Source: Erythrophleum ivorense (lineage: Eukaryota > Streptophyta > Magnoliopsida > Fabales > Fabaceae). From it: a stretch of DNA of 64,000 bases. Of this stretch, positions 22,340-35,747 are shown piece after piece; the stretch's first letter is position 1; each line of letters begins with the position of its first letter. The DNA lies in contig JAIUCV010000663.1 of the NCBI GenBank assembly GCA_026724425.1, positions 186,001 to 250,000 on the forward strand, in the 5' to 3' direction. Position numbers and translations under genes: made by a program. The notes beneath the pieces are model-generated. The model worked only from the letters and a program-made list of their open reading frames with translations, had not been told where the DNA came from and ran no database searches.

Positions 22340-25275
22340 TGTAATAACCCAGAAAAAGAAAAGAGAAAAAGAAGTGAGAAAAAGAAAAGAAAAGAGAAAG
22401 CTGGAAAATTTTCGAAGAGTTGAGAATTTTCTAAGTCTTCTCGCCATAGCGAGATATGGAATCGCCATAGCGAGAATGCCTCTTCGCCGTAGCGAGTATG
22501 TCCCTAGCTATAGCGAGTGCGGCATTCCATATAGAAACCAGTAAGTTGCTCGCCGTAGCGAAATTGTTCCTAGCTATAGCGAGTATGGCATTCCATATAG
22601 AGACCAGGGAGTTGCTCGCTGTAGCGACGCTATAGCGAAGGCAGAGGTCGAGAATAGACACGATCTCGCCGTAGCGACGCCATAGCGAAGACAAAAGTCT
22701 GGAACAGACACGAGCTCGCCGTAGCGAGGTCACTAACTCGCTGTAGCGAGAGCGGTCCAGAAAAGCGAGGAAAAGAGAATTTGACTTTTAAAAGCTTCCA
22801 AATCTCTTCTTTCTTCTTCTAACCGACTCTAACTCGCCTTAGGAGAGAGCAAAGGGCGGAGGAGAGAGAGAGAAGCTGAAGAGAAGAGGAAAGCACAAGA
22901 AAGGTATGAATTCTCATGGTTTCCTCTTCATATGTGGCCCTCTCCCTTTTTCCCCTCTTTCCCACGGTTTCAATGGTAGAAAATGGTTAGGGTTGAGTCT
23001 GGTTCAGAGGAGATAGAGTGGGAAACCATTCTTGAGAGAGATTAGAAGTAGAGAGTCTTCTCTTTCTTGCTTTTTCCCTTTCTTAAGAGTTGAGAAAAGA
23101 GAGGGATAGCTCATGGACCCTAGGAGAAGGAAAAACCTAGAGTGAGAAGCTCAGTAAAGCTAAGTAGGAGTGATCCCTAGCTTAAGAATTGAGAATTGAA
23201 GTATTAATTCCATGCTTTTGTGTGGTTAGGCTCAAGAGGAAACTCTCCCATCTAGAAGTGTAGTGAATCCAACAAGGGAGGAGACCATTGTCAGAGCAAG
23301 TAGTAGATCGCTAACAAAGGTAGTTCTCTCCACTTTCTCTCGTGCATAATTGTGTGTTTACATTGTCTTGCTTGTGTGTATGAATGATATGAGCTATGAG
23401 AAGTGTGTTAGCATGATTATGTGATATGATTGAGATGATGTTTTAAATGATTGTTTGGTTTGCTTGAGGAAATGGAAAAGCCAATAACCCTGAAGCCAAG
23501 GTGAGGATGAGCCGAAGCCCTAAGTTGGTTGAGCCATGTCTCCCAAAAGTGAGGTTGACTCCCAAAGAGTAAGGGTGAGTCTAAGTACCTCTAAAAGTAT
23601 GGGAAGGCAAATCCAAAAGCCATAAGGGAAGGGGTGAGGCCGATCCAAGTACTCAGCGAACTCATGAATGTTATCCATGGCCATTTCACATGTTTAAACG
23701 TTTTCTATCATGTTTTATATGCTAACATGCCATACATGCTTAATGAGACTTGTTGCATGCAATATATGTACGTTTGAATGAGAGTTGAACTACTGAGATT
23801 CTCCGAATCTCACCCTCCCTCTCCACCATCCAACCATGTCAGGTGGCCCAAGTGAGATAAGAGATGGGAGCAACCACCAACAAGCATGAGGCTAGGGATA
23901 GAGATGAAGAAAAGTGTATAGTTTTGTACTACATTGTATATGTAACTTGTACATGAGATGTAAATGATGTATATGATGTAGCATGTACAAATATTGTAAG
24001 ACAATGTATGTATTAATGATGAATGTATGAGAATGAGCTTTATGATGAATGAAATAGCATGGTTGAATGAGAAAGAGCCAATGGTAGCTTAGTATATATG
24101 GGTGCATAAGTGGGCATGGGGTAGTGAGTTTCCCCAATCTGAGTTATTAGACACTTGAGGCATGATTGATAGCTCCGATAGAAGCTTTCTCATGTGCTCA
24201 AAGAGTCATAGAAGTAGAAAACTTAAGATTGGACCCCATTAGCCACACTTTTGGCCAAGAAAGGGCCATTTTGCACATGATGTCATAGAATAGCCATATG
24301 ACCTCTTCTAGCTATGAGATTTGACATGTAGCTAGATTATGTTTAGAGCTTTCTGGGAAGCTAGAGTTCATGTCATTTAGAGGTCTATAGCATTTTCTAT
24401 GATTTATCAAAGTTGACATCAGAAATTCGGATTTCAGAAAATCACTGTTCATTTGGTCAGTTTTGAAATCATGTCATCCGAGGGGCAAACGTAGTCCAAT
24501 GGCTACGAAATTTTATACACAGAAACTAGATGGTCACAGTGACTTCTAGGAACTGGAAGCACCTCATTTAGAGGTTCAGAGAGGAAGTTATGCAATTTCG
24601 AAGTTCCTGCCCAGAATCAGACCCCCAACCAGACCCGAGGTACTGTTTCATCGGTTTCCGGGGAATTGGCTTGGTGGACTGATCTGGAGATATTTTTCTC
24701 CTCTAGCTAACATCCACATATTTCCATAGAGATAGAGTTTATGGGCATTGGATTTTTGTGGAATTAGTTAGACATTTTCAAAGTCCATATCAGTAAACTG
24801 TGACAGCAAAGAAGTCCCCTCTGACCAGTGAACTATTTCGATGTCAAACGCAGAATGAGTGGGAGATTGAGACTTCTAAGTATTTTTAGCATGAAGTAGA
24901 CGTCTCAAAATTTCTAGAATGACCCAGATCATGTAGATACGATTTGTCTGCATTTAGTTATGAATTTCCAAAGTTAGCCCAGAAAAGAAGCAAAATCTGC
25001 CACTAGCGAAAATGCATGTCTCCAATCCCTTTTTGCTTTCCATGAGTTTTAAGCATATAGTGGGGATTGAAATGAGTCTCAAAAGAGTAATTGAGCATGA
25101 AGAATCAGAGAGAGAGCTCAACTGGTCCATGTTACTTCTAAGTGGAGCTCTACCCACACATAGTGCCATAGAGAAAGTAAGCATAAGGTAGAGAAAGTGT
25201 CTCCTTTGTGAGTTCCGCATTGCCCATATGGGCTAGAGGGCATGTTGGGTATGAGCTAGAGGTTAGGGTGTTACA
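22340..25275 (+). mobile_element. Family C solo LTR (C1), TSD ctaaa
   Basis: A 2936-bp LTR from TGTAATAACCC to ...GGGTGTTACA, with exact ctaaa duplications (22335-22339, 25276-25280). The host B LTR reads through in register on both sides. C resembles B in reverse orientation (gagattctccgaatctcacc near 23797 versus the B equivalent), so the two are sister subfamilies. Its special feature is the TAGCGA array at 22440-22750. The tail (24250-25250) is made of repeated variants of an about 200-bp sentence (aattagttatgaatttcc words). Confidence 0.93.
22441..22750 (+). repeat. Phased TAGCGA array in C1
   Basis: Twelve units of CGCYRTAGCGA or CTATAGCGA. The T of TAG falls at 22447, 22468, 22490, 22511, 22556, 22577, 22622, 22633, 22672, 22683, 22722 and 22744, so steps are 21-22, 11, 39 or 45 bases. 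The fullest unit (CGCTATAGCG) is a palindrome. This copy keeps nearly all CpGs, unlike C2 and C3, suggesting it is the youngest of the three. Confidence 0.9.
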
Positions 25276-26330
25276 CTAAACACAATATATGGAAGCCAAT
25301 TAAGTTCATGGAATAAATTCCAAGGCTACACATCTTCTTTAAGCACTAACTTGGTCTAATAATCCCTTTATGGTTCTAAAAATACACCTAATAAAGCAAC
25401 ACTCATTAAATGAGTTCTAGGCTCTATTCTTTCCTTTTATATATGATTCTTGACTCCTGTTAAACCTCTTAGAGTCATCACACAATTAAAACAAAGAGCC
25501 TATTTACATGTTGCTTCCTTAGGTCATATTATAGAACCTAAGATACCAATTCATTCTTTAGGCCTCCTAAATTTTTCCTAAGGCTTCCCCTCATTTTCAT
25601 TCATCATATATGACTCAAAAATGAGCTTAGAAAATTTTAAAACTCTCCCTAGGTGCCTCATCCCCTTTAGGCTAAGACTATGCTTAGTTTTAGCACTTAT
25701 AGACTTTGCTTTGTTTTCTTAATAGAAGATGCATATGGGGAGCCTCTTAGGGATCTTAGGAACTCATTGAAACACTTATTTAGGCTTAAGAATTAAGGTA
25801 TCAAATCAGATTTTTCAAAGAACACTAGAAACCCTAGGTTTGCTATCTTGAATTTCATGGTTGTTTTGTTATTTTCTTTGCATATCCTTATTCTCTACAC
25901 TCTATTTCCTAAGATTCACCCTTGGTTCTATCTAAAATCTAAGCCCTCTTATAGCTTCTCATGTTGGATGAACCAAGGAAGAAGAGGGAGGAGGAGTAGC
26001 TACCATGGGATAGAAGATTTACCTTGTTCTTCCTTGTTTTCTTACTTGATTCTTCCTTTCTTTAGCCTTCTTTCTTCAAATCCGAATTTTCCCCTCTGTT
26101 CTTCCCTTAAAATAGATCCATAAACTTCAATATAATAATAGGAAAGAAAGAGAAATAGAGGAGAAGAGGTTTGCTAAAGAAAAAGCATGAAAAACAACCA
26201 AGAATTCATACCTTTTGCCTTGTCTTTCTCCTTCTCTTCCTTTCCCTCTTGTGTGTCTCACTCTTAGGGTTCCTTCTCTGGTTTAGGGCAGAAACATATG
26301 TGGCTAAGTGAGTGAGGAAGTAGGGCGCCC

Positions 26331-26341
26331 TATATATATAA
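26331..26341 (-). promoter_or_regulatory. Candidate TATA box, B-1 LTR
   Basis: TATATATATA followed on the minus strand by GGGCGCCCTAC. The same arrangement (TATATATATATAG, then CACGCCCTAC) recurs at 60363-60374 in another B copy. Position about 570 bases inside the LTR. The conservation supports a core promoter. Confidence 0.45.
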
Positions 26342-26905
26342 GTAGAGTTCAAGAAAGACTTTTCAAAAATTCCAATTTCGCCCTTTCGCTTGGCATTTTT
26401 GTTTTTAGTTTATTTTAGCTCCTTTTTGTGAACTGCTTCTTTCATTATAAAATCTAGGTTCCCAATTTAGTAAAATGTCTTTGGTATCACTCAAATCGGA
26501 GCTAAAACTTTCCTGAACAAATCTGTCAAAGTTTGGGTCCACTGTCTTTGGAAAACATTCGCTGGAGGAATTTTAATTGTCTCAGGGCCACTGAGAACCC
26601 CAGAGAACTCAAAACTTTCATTTAGAAAGCTCTCCTATGTGAATTCCAAAATTTGCTCAAAATGACGAAAATGCCTTTACGTTTTGTTAACCTTTCATTT
26701 AAATTTATTTCTTCATTCTAGCTCCATTTTTCTTTCTGTTTGGGCTTGGGATTCTCATTTTTAGGAGTCTAGAATGCTTCCCAAATTTTTTGGTACCTTA
26801 ACTAAGTCATTTCGGGGGACTTGCTTTTATATCCGGTGAATTTTGTTCGTTTATGGAGAAACCATACGTTATGTTTATTTCATTTTCAGAGAACTGGATA
26901 TTATA

Positions 26906-26918
26906 TTTCTCTCCCCTT
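26906..26918 (-). other. Polypurine tract of the B element
   Basis: Minus strand AAGGGGAGAGAAA directly precedes the LTR start at 26905. It is the expected primer for plus-strand DNA synthesis and fixes the element's orientation. Confidence 0.8.
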
Positions 26919-29900
26919 AAATAAATTTTGTCCTCAAAATTTGGGGTACACTTTCTCTTACTCTTTTATATTCTGGCTAACTGCTTCTTTTCTTTCCTTT
27001 CTTCTTGGCTCTATATGTTTTTTTCAGCGATTTCACTCTTTCGAGTTTTTCTCTTATCCAAGGAATATTTATTACTAGCCCTTAATGAGGGCTCTATTAT
27101 TATAAAGTACTAGCTAGTTCTTCTCGTAAGGGAAAGAAATTTTAACTTTAGAGGCCTATTTTGGGAAAGCTTACTAATCATATTAGGTTAGTCTTAATCC
27201 GTTTGTAAGGTTAACGTTCCTTTTAGTGGACTCATTTACACATCTCGGGAGGTAACTTGTTTCATATTAAATCTCCCATATCCTCTCCCAATGGCTTCTC
27301 ATAAAGTCTCATCATCTTTTTATGATCATTATAGCCATTAGAGATTTCTGTCTGTCTACTTACTTATTTAAATGCATTATCCATGATTTATCTTTGCGTT
27401 CTTTCTTACTAGCTCATCCCATGATTATAATTCACATTTCTTTCTATCACAGGTCTCATATCTCAATTGCTTACTGGGATTACAGCTCCTTTGAGGAGTG
27501 TTTCACTTTTAATGATTCTAATTTCTTTGTTTACTACTGTAATTGTCTCTTTAAGTCGGGACTTTTCTTACTCTCTTTGCTCACTTGGAAGTGAGCATTT
27601 TATAGTCCCTCATCTCTACACTGGTAGGCCTAACTGATATTCCTCATACTAGTGTAGAAGAGTGACTACCACTAACTACTGCTGAATTCTGGTGGGATGC
27701 TAATTATACTCACAGTTTTGATCACTGGAGGCATACTGTAACACTTATCTCATGTAAAAATTATACCTGGCCCTTTTTTGAATACGTAGTCTAACATGTA
27801 GGAATTTCTCTATCCCTTAGTCAGCGCTAACATTTGTTAGGTAGTGGTTCATCTTGCTCTAGATCTAAAAAGCTACTTTCTTGCTTTCCTCATCCCATGT
27901 ACTATGCTTATCTCTTAAGAGATCTAGTCAGTGGTCTAATTGTCTAAGTAAAACTTTCATGTCTCTGTGGCAATGGTCTACTAGACTCAGAAGGTCTCTA
28001 GTCTCTGAGATAAAGTTGTCTATGACTATACTGGCCTTTGAGACTAACTGATTTGGAAAAACTATCTCAGGCCATCATCTCACTAGAGAATCATCATACT
28101 GTAACTAGGGGCTTTCTGTAACTCTATAGGATCTACTACGACCGCTAGGTTTACTGTGATCTCTCAAAGCCCTGCTAAAGTCTACTGCAATCTGCTGTAC
28201 TATGCTAAGATCTACTGCGATCCATCTCTGGGAGATGTTAAAGCTTAAGATCATTGTATCTCACAGTAAAACAAATGCTCACTAAGTCTAGTAACTATCG
28301 CTCATAATAGCTGAGGTTAAACTCAGAGGTACATCATGCTCTTTGTGTGGAGTGGGTTTTGTGTCATTTGATTCTCTAGGATCCCATCATACTGATGCTT
28401 AGGAGGATTTTAATTTTCATTCATCACTCCTCATAGGATCCTCAGGTTTCCACTTCAGCCCCTTTTTACTTGGGCTTTCTTTTCTTGCTCTAGTTGTACT
28501 CAACTATCTTTTCCTCTCATATTCTGCAATTTCTGACGATGGCCATACTCTGCTTTTGAGTGCCTTGGCACTAGGGCATCTCACACACTGAGTGTGGTTA
28601 ACATCTCTGATAAGAGAGAGGCTATACACTGATCATTATTCATTTCATTTTCGTATACTATAAGGGACTTAGGCTATGCATGCTGAACTCATGTTATCTG
28701 AATCTGAACATTCTCTACTGGGGATTCCTCTTTGTATGTTTTTCTTACTATTTTAGTATTCCTGGAATTCCTTTACCACTCTTTTTTGACTCATTTTATT
28801 CTTTAACTAACTAGAATACCTTTTGATTATCAAGACGCTTTGGTGATTAATGTCATCATTTGCTATGCACTCAAGTCATATTATTACTTGGTTGATCAAA
28901 CCCAATATCATGTAACTATTGTTGCAAGCAAACCATAACATCAAACACTAATACACGAGCACCTCATGACTGAGCTCAAAGCCACTATCACTAGTATATT
29001 ACAAGTTTCCTAATAATCTAAAGTATTTCTCTTGTACTTTTCTTTATTTACCCTATTCATGTAGGATGCTCGGGGAAAATAGGACTCTTCTTCTACTTCA
29101 TCCCGAGATCACTTTACATTGCTCGACTATTTTTACTTTGAGCACTGTCATGCTAAAAGGACATCTATGCCAAGGACAAGTGTGCTTTCTCGAATACTCA
29201 AGCACATCGAATCAACATTTATTTTCAATCTATCATGCCTTCGGCTTGAACACTGTCATATCTTCTTTCTCTTTTACCTTTACTATCTTTTTACTTAGGT
29301 AAAAGGATGCTTTATTACTGGCTATCTCTATTGCTAGTTTGGGTTTCTTTATGCTCAAGAGCACCTGTATTTTTCCTGGGTTCCTTTACTTGTTCACTCT
29401 CTGTAACATCAAGGGGGTCTACTTTCTTATACTCTTGCTCTACTTTTAACTAGACCATCCCTTTGTAGGGAAATTCCTATTTTAGATAATCCCAGGAATT
29501 ACATTTTATGGCACTCTTAGCTTACAGTCTTTCTCTATATAATGCAAGACTGTCTTCTTAGGCAGTCTCTAGCTCCCTCGAGCTTCTTGAGGGTACTAAG
29601 GCACTAGTTGTTTGTCTTAGCTCATTTCTACGTTTGGATCAAAGCTAAGCTTTCTCTCTTTTTAACCTTTTTAGTCTCATCCCCAGGAGCATAGTATACT
29701 GATTTTAGGGTTTTACTAACCCAATACAAAACACGTACTCTCAATGTCTAGATTCTACCTTACTAAAAATTTATGCTCTACTAGCTTTTCTAATCACTCA
29801 TGTGCCTTAACCCTATATTATTCTTATATTAGGGAGCTTGTCTAACTAACTATCAGACCCTTGTCTTTTACCCTTCTATGCTCAATTTACTCACTTAATC

Positions 29901-31383
29901 ATTACTAAAGTGAGGGTATCTCTTCTGTAGCTAATTTCTCAGCTCTTTCTTGCTTCTTTTATCACTATATTCTATGACTCAGGGGGTCTATCTGGGGGAA
30001 TTTGCTAACCACTACTGAGTAGTCTCCCCAACTTAGGATATCTTGTCTTTCCTTTCTAGATCCAAGGAGAATTTTCACTGAGCCTTTAGTCAAATTAATT
30101 TCTCCTTTTACACATCTCACTTGAACAGTGCTACTAGTCACTTCCTTTAGGCTTTAGTTTATACTCAGCCTAGGCTACCTATCTCATCAGATCTGTAGCT
30201 GACAATAACTTAGTACTTTCTAAATTATCCTTACTCTCTTTTAAGCCTCTATCACTGGGCTACTCATACTCACCTCTAGGCGTTACCTATGAGGTATACC
30301 TTTCTAGGCCACTCACTATGTGCCTTACTACTGGTAGCCTTATCTTATGTAAATTTTAAGGCCACATTAACATTTCGTCGTTCAGTGTTTCACAGGGTGG
30401 CACCTCGGTTGAAGTCAACACCTTAAAGGCGAGTCTTAACAACCTTATTATCCCTGTGTCTAACTTTCTCTAATGCTAAGTCCTTTTTCAGTCTTAACTA
30501 TCAGGCCTACTAATTTCTTACTAACTTTTTGTGACCATTTACTATGCTTTTTCTTTACTTAGACTGGGGGTTCCCGCTCTCTTTGCATCGATTGACCCTA
30601 TGGTAGCTCATTTCTCAGGTTAGCTTGAATATGACCAAAAAGGTCATTTATACTACAATACACTTCATGACAGCTAGAAGCTTCATCTTTAGCTACGAAG
30701 CCCGAGCCCTACTGCTTCTGTACGCAGCCCATCCTCAAAGCTAGAGGCTTCTACCTCTTATTTTGTTCATATATAACTAGCTGTCGCTTATGGGCTGCCG
30801 AGGCTCTATGGAGTGTAGCTTGTAACTTAGCTTCTACCCTGAGGGAATTAACCTTTCAAATTTTGAAACTCATTTAGACATTTGGGTGTCATGGTTAGGG
30901 GGTGACTCTTTTTCTCACTTCCTCTCTAAACTAATCTTGTGCAGCCACAGTCTCTCCTCATGCCGTGCTGCATTACTACTTGTCTCTGCATTACATAAGA
31001 CATCTTAGAATGGTTTGAGTATAGCCACCAAGGAGATCTACTCCTCACATACTCTCTCTAGCAAGCCACTTCATATCAACAAGATCATTTGTCATCGTTC
31101 ATACCTAGGGCTTGCTATTGATCCTAGCTAGCTATCATATCTCCTAGAGCTCTAGCTATCGAATCACTTAGCTCTGTTTAAGCTATTTTAGAGACTAACC
31201 TTTCTTGATGTTCACTATCTACTCCAAGACCATTCTACAACTTACTTATCATAAACATAGCCATGAACTATCTTCACACACCCAAGATGTCTCATATAAG
31301 GTTTTTCATAACTGTACAAGCCTTTACATAGCCTTGTTACCATATCCTCAAGCCAAATCCTACCTTAAAGAGCTTGGAACTTT
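26919..31383 (-). pseudogene. Decayed internal region of the B element
   Basis: About 4.5 kb where gag-pol should lie. The minus strand is purine-rich, as retroelement coding strands often are, but no minus-strand open frame reaches 60 codons. I could not place a protease, RT or integrase motif with confidence, and the usual catalytic signatures were not found by eye. The plus-strand frames at 27322-27594, 29066-29302 and 31205-31390 show no family resemblance. Either the genes are mutated beyond hand recognition or the region was never fully coding. Confidence 0.6.
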
Positions 31384-31395
31384 GCTTTGATATCA
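31384..31395 (-). other. Primer-binding site, B element (decayed)
   Basis: Minus strand TGATATCAAAGC, five bases from the LTR edge. It differs from the initiator tRNA-Met site TGGTATCAGAGC by two G-to-A changes, the kind left by deamination of methylated cytosine on the other strand. Confidence 0.75.
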
Positions 31396-31400
31396 ATAAA

Positions 31401-34400
31401 TGTAACACCATAATTTTAAGACTCAACTGATACAATTTCCATGCCTCATATTATGCTTGTCCTATAGAAAGCAACATAATGGCATAGGAAGTCATGAATC
31501 AAGATGAATCTTACCACGAGTGAAATTTTCTTTCAGTATCTTGTGGGTCATATGGACTTCTCCATTTCATTCTCACCTTTAAATATATAAATACAACTCA
31601 CAAAAAGCTCAAGAAATGGTCCACATGTCGAGCAAAGGGAACAAATACACAAAACATACTAGTGCAGCCTCGGACTAGTTTTCTAGATTCTATGCCTAAA
31701 TTTTGAAAAATCATAACGAATTCTAGAAAAATTAAAATCAAGCATACTATACCATTATGGAAATCTAAAGATGTATAATTTATGATAAAAATAAATCCAA
31801 ACCATAACAGAGGCTGCTAGCCATCAGAAACTGATGGAACAGTACTAGAGGTCAGCTGTCATCTTTGGTACTGATCTCCAACTTTAAAAATTCATATCTC
31901 CCTGCTCAAAGGTCCAATTGGGGTGATCTTAGTGGCCATAGAAATATTATCATATCTAGTTTATGATTGTAAAATTTCACTAGCATTGGACATCATTGGC
32001 CCATGAATAACATAGCCTAAGTTTCTGACCATATGAACAGTATCTATATCAATTCAGTAGAAAAATGGCAATTTTGGAAATTCATAATTAATTTCACAAA
32101 GCTCCAAATAATCTGATCTTTATCTTTTCAAAAATATTTGGATAAGATCTACAGGTGTGCCAAATTTCATGGATGAATTCATTCATTTGGTCAGATCTTG
32201 ACATTGGGTTACAAAATGGCTCATTTTGTGTTTTATAAAGGGTCTAAATGGTCCATTTCAAGTTCTAAAGCCACCATGACCACTTGAGCATGTGGGAATG
32301 TACCAAAATGACTCTCTAAACTTGTCTCAAAGGTACATGAACCCAGATTTCTCAAACTCACTCATCCACCCCATGATATATGCAAGATTACACATGCTAG
32401 CTTTGGCCATCCAATACCAAAATTATGATATCTCATACATTTGGCATCAAATTTCATTCATACATCATACATTTGGGTATTCACACATGTTCATATAATT
32501 ATGTAACAATTTCATCATGGGATTACATCATATGCCATGTGTATGGCTATAAAAGAGGAAAAACTAGGCCTTCTCATGCATTTTGATGTCAATATTCTTC
32601 TCCTTGGCTTGGTGGCTTCCGTTACCTTGCTCAATTGATTTACCTAGCATGTTAAGACATTGGAGAAGAGGGGATGGGATTCAAAGAATTCTAATAGCTC
32701 ATCTCCCATTCAATCACACATAAAAGTATGCATTTTAGAAACATCCTTGGCATATGAACAAGTCATACATAGCATACATAGGGTTGCCAAGTGAGTGGAT
32801 TAGCCTCACCCATTCACTTATGGATTTTGGACTTGCCTCACCCATTTTCTTTAAGATGTTTTTGATTCAACCTTACTCTTGGGAGTCAACCTCACTCTTG
32901 GGAGACTCTTTACTTTGTCTTAACTAATTTTAAGGGTTCTTGGCTCATTCTTACTATAGCTAGAGGGTTCTTAGCTTCTCCATACTCAAGCATACCCAAG
33001 CACACATATTAAACATCATTTGAATGCATATACCATCATCATGGTACCATGGAATAAAAGGTCATGGTAAAATACTTTTCATAGCTCAAAGCATATTTAC
33101 ATACATTCAAAGACAATATAAGCACACATTCATGTATGAGAGAAGGTGGAGAGAGCTACCTTGCTTGCATTTAAATACTTTTTCCTTGAACCTTAAGTCC
33201 TTTCCCTTGACCTCACACACCTAAAAAGGTAGAAATTATTTCTCTTGTCTTAGATACATCATATGGAAGCCAATTATACTCTTGAATTAAATTCTAAGGC
33301 CATATATTAACTAGAAAAACTAGGTGACTCATAAGGCCTTTTTATGGTTCCATAATGCACTTAATAAAGCAACCTTAAGAAAACATCATCTTGACTCCAT
33401 TCTTTCCATTCATTTATGATTTTTGACTCTATTGAAACCTCTTAGAGTCATCACACAATCAATTCAAGGAGCCTAGCTAGGTGTTGCTTCTTTAAGCCGT
33501 AATATGGAACATATAAGGCCATCTCACTTTTTATGATTTCTAAAATTTTTCCAAGGCTTTCTCTCATACTCTCCCATCATACATGATGCAAAAATAAGCT
33601 TGGAACAAATTAAAACTACCCCTTGGTGCTTTATCTAGCCCAGGCCAAAACTATACACTATATGAACACCAAGTGAGTTTGCTTCCTTTTCTTGATGGAA
33701 GATGCATATGAGGAGCCTTCTAGGGATCTCAAGAGCTTATCCAAACATTCATATAGGTTTAGGAATGATTGCATTAAATCAGATTTTTAAAGGAGCTCAT
33801 GAAACTCTAGGTTTGCTATCTTGAAAATTAATGGCTTTTACTTGGATTTCTTTGCATATTCTTACTCTCCTCCCTTAAATTCATAGAATTCACCCTTGGT
33901 TCTGCCCAAAATTCAAGCCCTCTTGCAACTACATATATGGGGCGAAATAGGGAGAAGAAGGGGGAAGGAGTAGCTACCATAGGATGAAAATTTTACCTTG
34001 TTTCATAGCTTTTCTTACTTGTTTCTCACTTTCCTTGGCCTCCTTTCTTCAAATCAGAATTTTCCCCTCTGTTCTTCCCTCAAAACAGATCCATAAATTT
34101 TAATGTAATCATAGGAAAGAAAGGGAAATGGAGGAGAAGAGGTTTGCTAAAGAGAAAGCATGAAAAAACTAAGAAATTCCATATCTTTCTAGCCTTTTTC
34201 TTCCTCTCTTGGTGAGCCTCAAGGAGCTACTATTTTTCTGTAATTTGGGCAGAGGAAGTCATGCTTAAGAAGGTGGGAGAAAAAGGGAGGAGTGTGTGAG
34301 AGCTTCTAGAAACACACTTTTTCAAAAATTTCAATTTCATCCTTATGTAATAGCAATTTTGTTTTGGTTTCATTTTAGCTTCTTTTTGAAAACCGTCTTT

Positions 34401-35747
34401 TCCATTATGAAATTTAGATTCCCAATTTAGTAAAATTCCATTAGAATTACTCAAATTAGAGCTAAAACTTTTCTGAACAAATTGGTCAAAGTTTAGGTCC
34501 ATTGTCATTGGAAAATGTCTACCATAGGGGTTTTAACTATCCCGGGGTGGTTTCCAGGGCCTCTGAGAACTCCAGAGAACTCAAAACTTTCATTTAAAAA
34601 GCCCTCCTATGTGAATTCAAAAATTTTCTCAAAATGATGAAAATGCTTTTACATTTCGTCAACCTTTCGTTCAAATTCATTTTTTCATTCTAGCTCTATT
34701 TTTCTTTTTGTATAGGCCTGGGATTCTCACTTTTAGGAGTCTATAATGCTTCCCAAATTTTTTGAGACCTTAAATAAGTCATTTAGGGGGACTTGCTTTT
34801 GCATCTTGTGAATTTTGTTCCTTTATAGAGAAACCGTACATTACGTTTCTCTCATTTTCAGAGAATTGGATGTTATAAATCTTAATCTCTTTCCCTTTAT
34901 AGCTATTGTTTTGTTTTGTTTTGTCTCTTTCCCTTTACAAATCTTAATCTCAAAACAGATCCATAAATTTCAATATAATCATAGGAAAGAAAGGGAAATG
35001 GAGGAGAAGAGGTTTGCTAAAGAGAAAGCATGAAAAAACTAAGAAATTCCATATCTTTCTAGCCTTTTTCTTCCTCTCTTAGTGAGCCTCAAGGAGCTAC
35101 TATTTTTTTGTAATTTGGGTAGAGAAAGTCATGCTTAAGAAGGTGGGAGAAAAAGGGAGGAGTGTGTGGGAGCTTCTAGAAACACACTTTTTCAAGAATT
35201 CCAATTTCATCCTTCCGTAATAGCAATTTTGTTTTGGTTTCATTTTAGCTTCTTTTTGAGAATCGTCTTTTCTATTATGAAATTTAGGTTCCCAATTTAG
35301 TAAAATTCCTTTGGAATCACTCAAATTGGAGCTAAAACATTTTTGAACAAATTGGTCAAAGTTTGGGTCCACCGTCATTGGAAAATGTCTACCAGAGGGG
35401 TTTTAACAATCCCGGGGTGGTTTCCAGGGCCTTTGAGAACTCCAGAGAATTCAAAACTTTCATTTAAAAAGCCCTCCTATGTGAATTCAAAAATTTTCTC
35501 AAAATGATGAAAATGCCCTTACGTTTCGTCAACCTTTCGTTCAAATTCGTTTCTTCATTCTAACTCTATTTTTCTTTCTGTCTAGGCCTGGGATTCTCAC
35601 TTTTAGGAGTCTAGAATGCTTTCCAAATTTTTTGGGACCTTAAATAAGTCATTTAAGGGGACTTGCTTTTGCATCTTGTGAATTTTGTTCCTTTACAGAG
35701 AAACCGTATGTTATGTTTCTCTCATTTTCAGAGAATTGGATATTACA
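31401..35747 (-). mobile_element. Family B 5' LTR (B-2) with internal duplication
   Basis: It runs from TGTAACACC (31401, LTR 3' end) to ...GGATATTACA (35747, LTR start). The length of 4347 bp is explained by a tandem duplication of about 870 bp; without it the LTR is about 3.48 kb. A first copy of the LTR start lies at 34876. Two near-identical 92-codon frames (34230-34508, 35100-35378, minus) are products of the duplication. Confidence 0.85.

Larger units (their letters stand above)
20293..26905 (-). mobile_element. Family B 3' LTR (B-1), split by C1
   Basis: Without C1 the LTR is about 3.67 kb. It starts on the minus strand at 26905 as TATAATATCC (a G-to-A change of the usual TG) and ends at 20293. 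It matches 31401-35747 throughout; for example the gagattcaaagaat segment occurs at 21740 and 32677. Weak open frames on either strand are not kept between copies. Confidence 0.85.
20293..35747 (-). mobile_element. Family B retrotransposon (Tekay-like), nested
   Basis: A minus-strand LTR element with 5' LTR 31401-35747, primer site 31384-31395, internal region to 26919, polypurine tract 26906-26918, and 3' LTR 20293-26905 split by solo LTR C1. The tract next to a TGTAATATCC-type LTR start and the long LTRs resemble the Del/Tekay chromoviruses (Ty3/gypsy). The flanks do not form a duplication (ccaat left, aatct right), so the right junction has been rearranged. Confidence 0.75.

Noticed and set aside
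22441..22750. CRISPR-like spaced repeats
   Set aside because: Units are only 8-11 bases, variable, and lie inside a TSD-flanked plant LTR that also exists at two other loci; there are no spacers of CRISPR type.
28550..28640. Possible integrase zinc-binding remnant (CVRCPSAKAL) in the B internal region
   Set aside because: The two cysteines fit, but no paired histidines and no downstream core words could be placed at the right distance.
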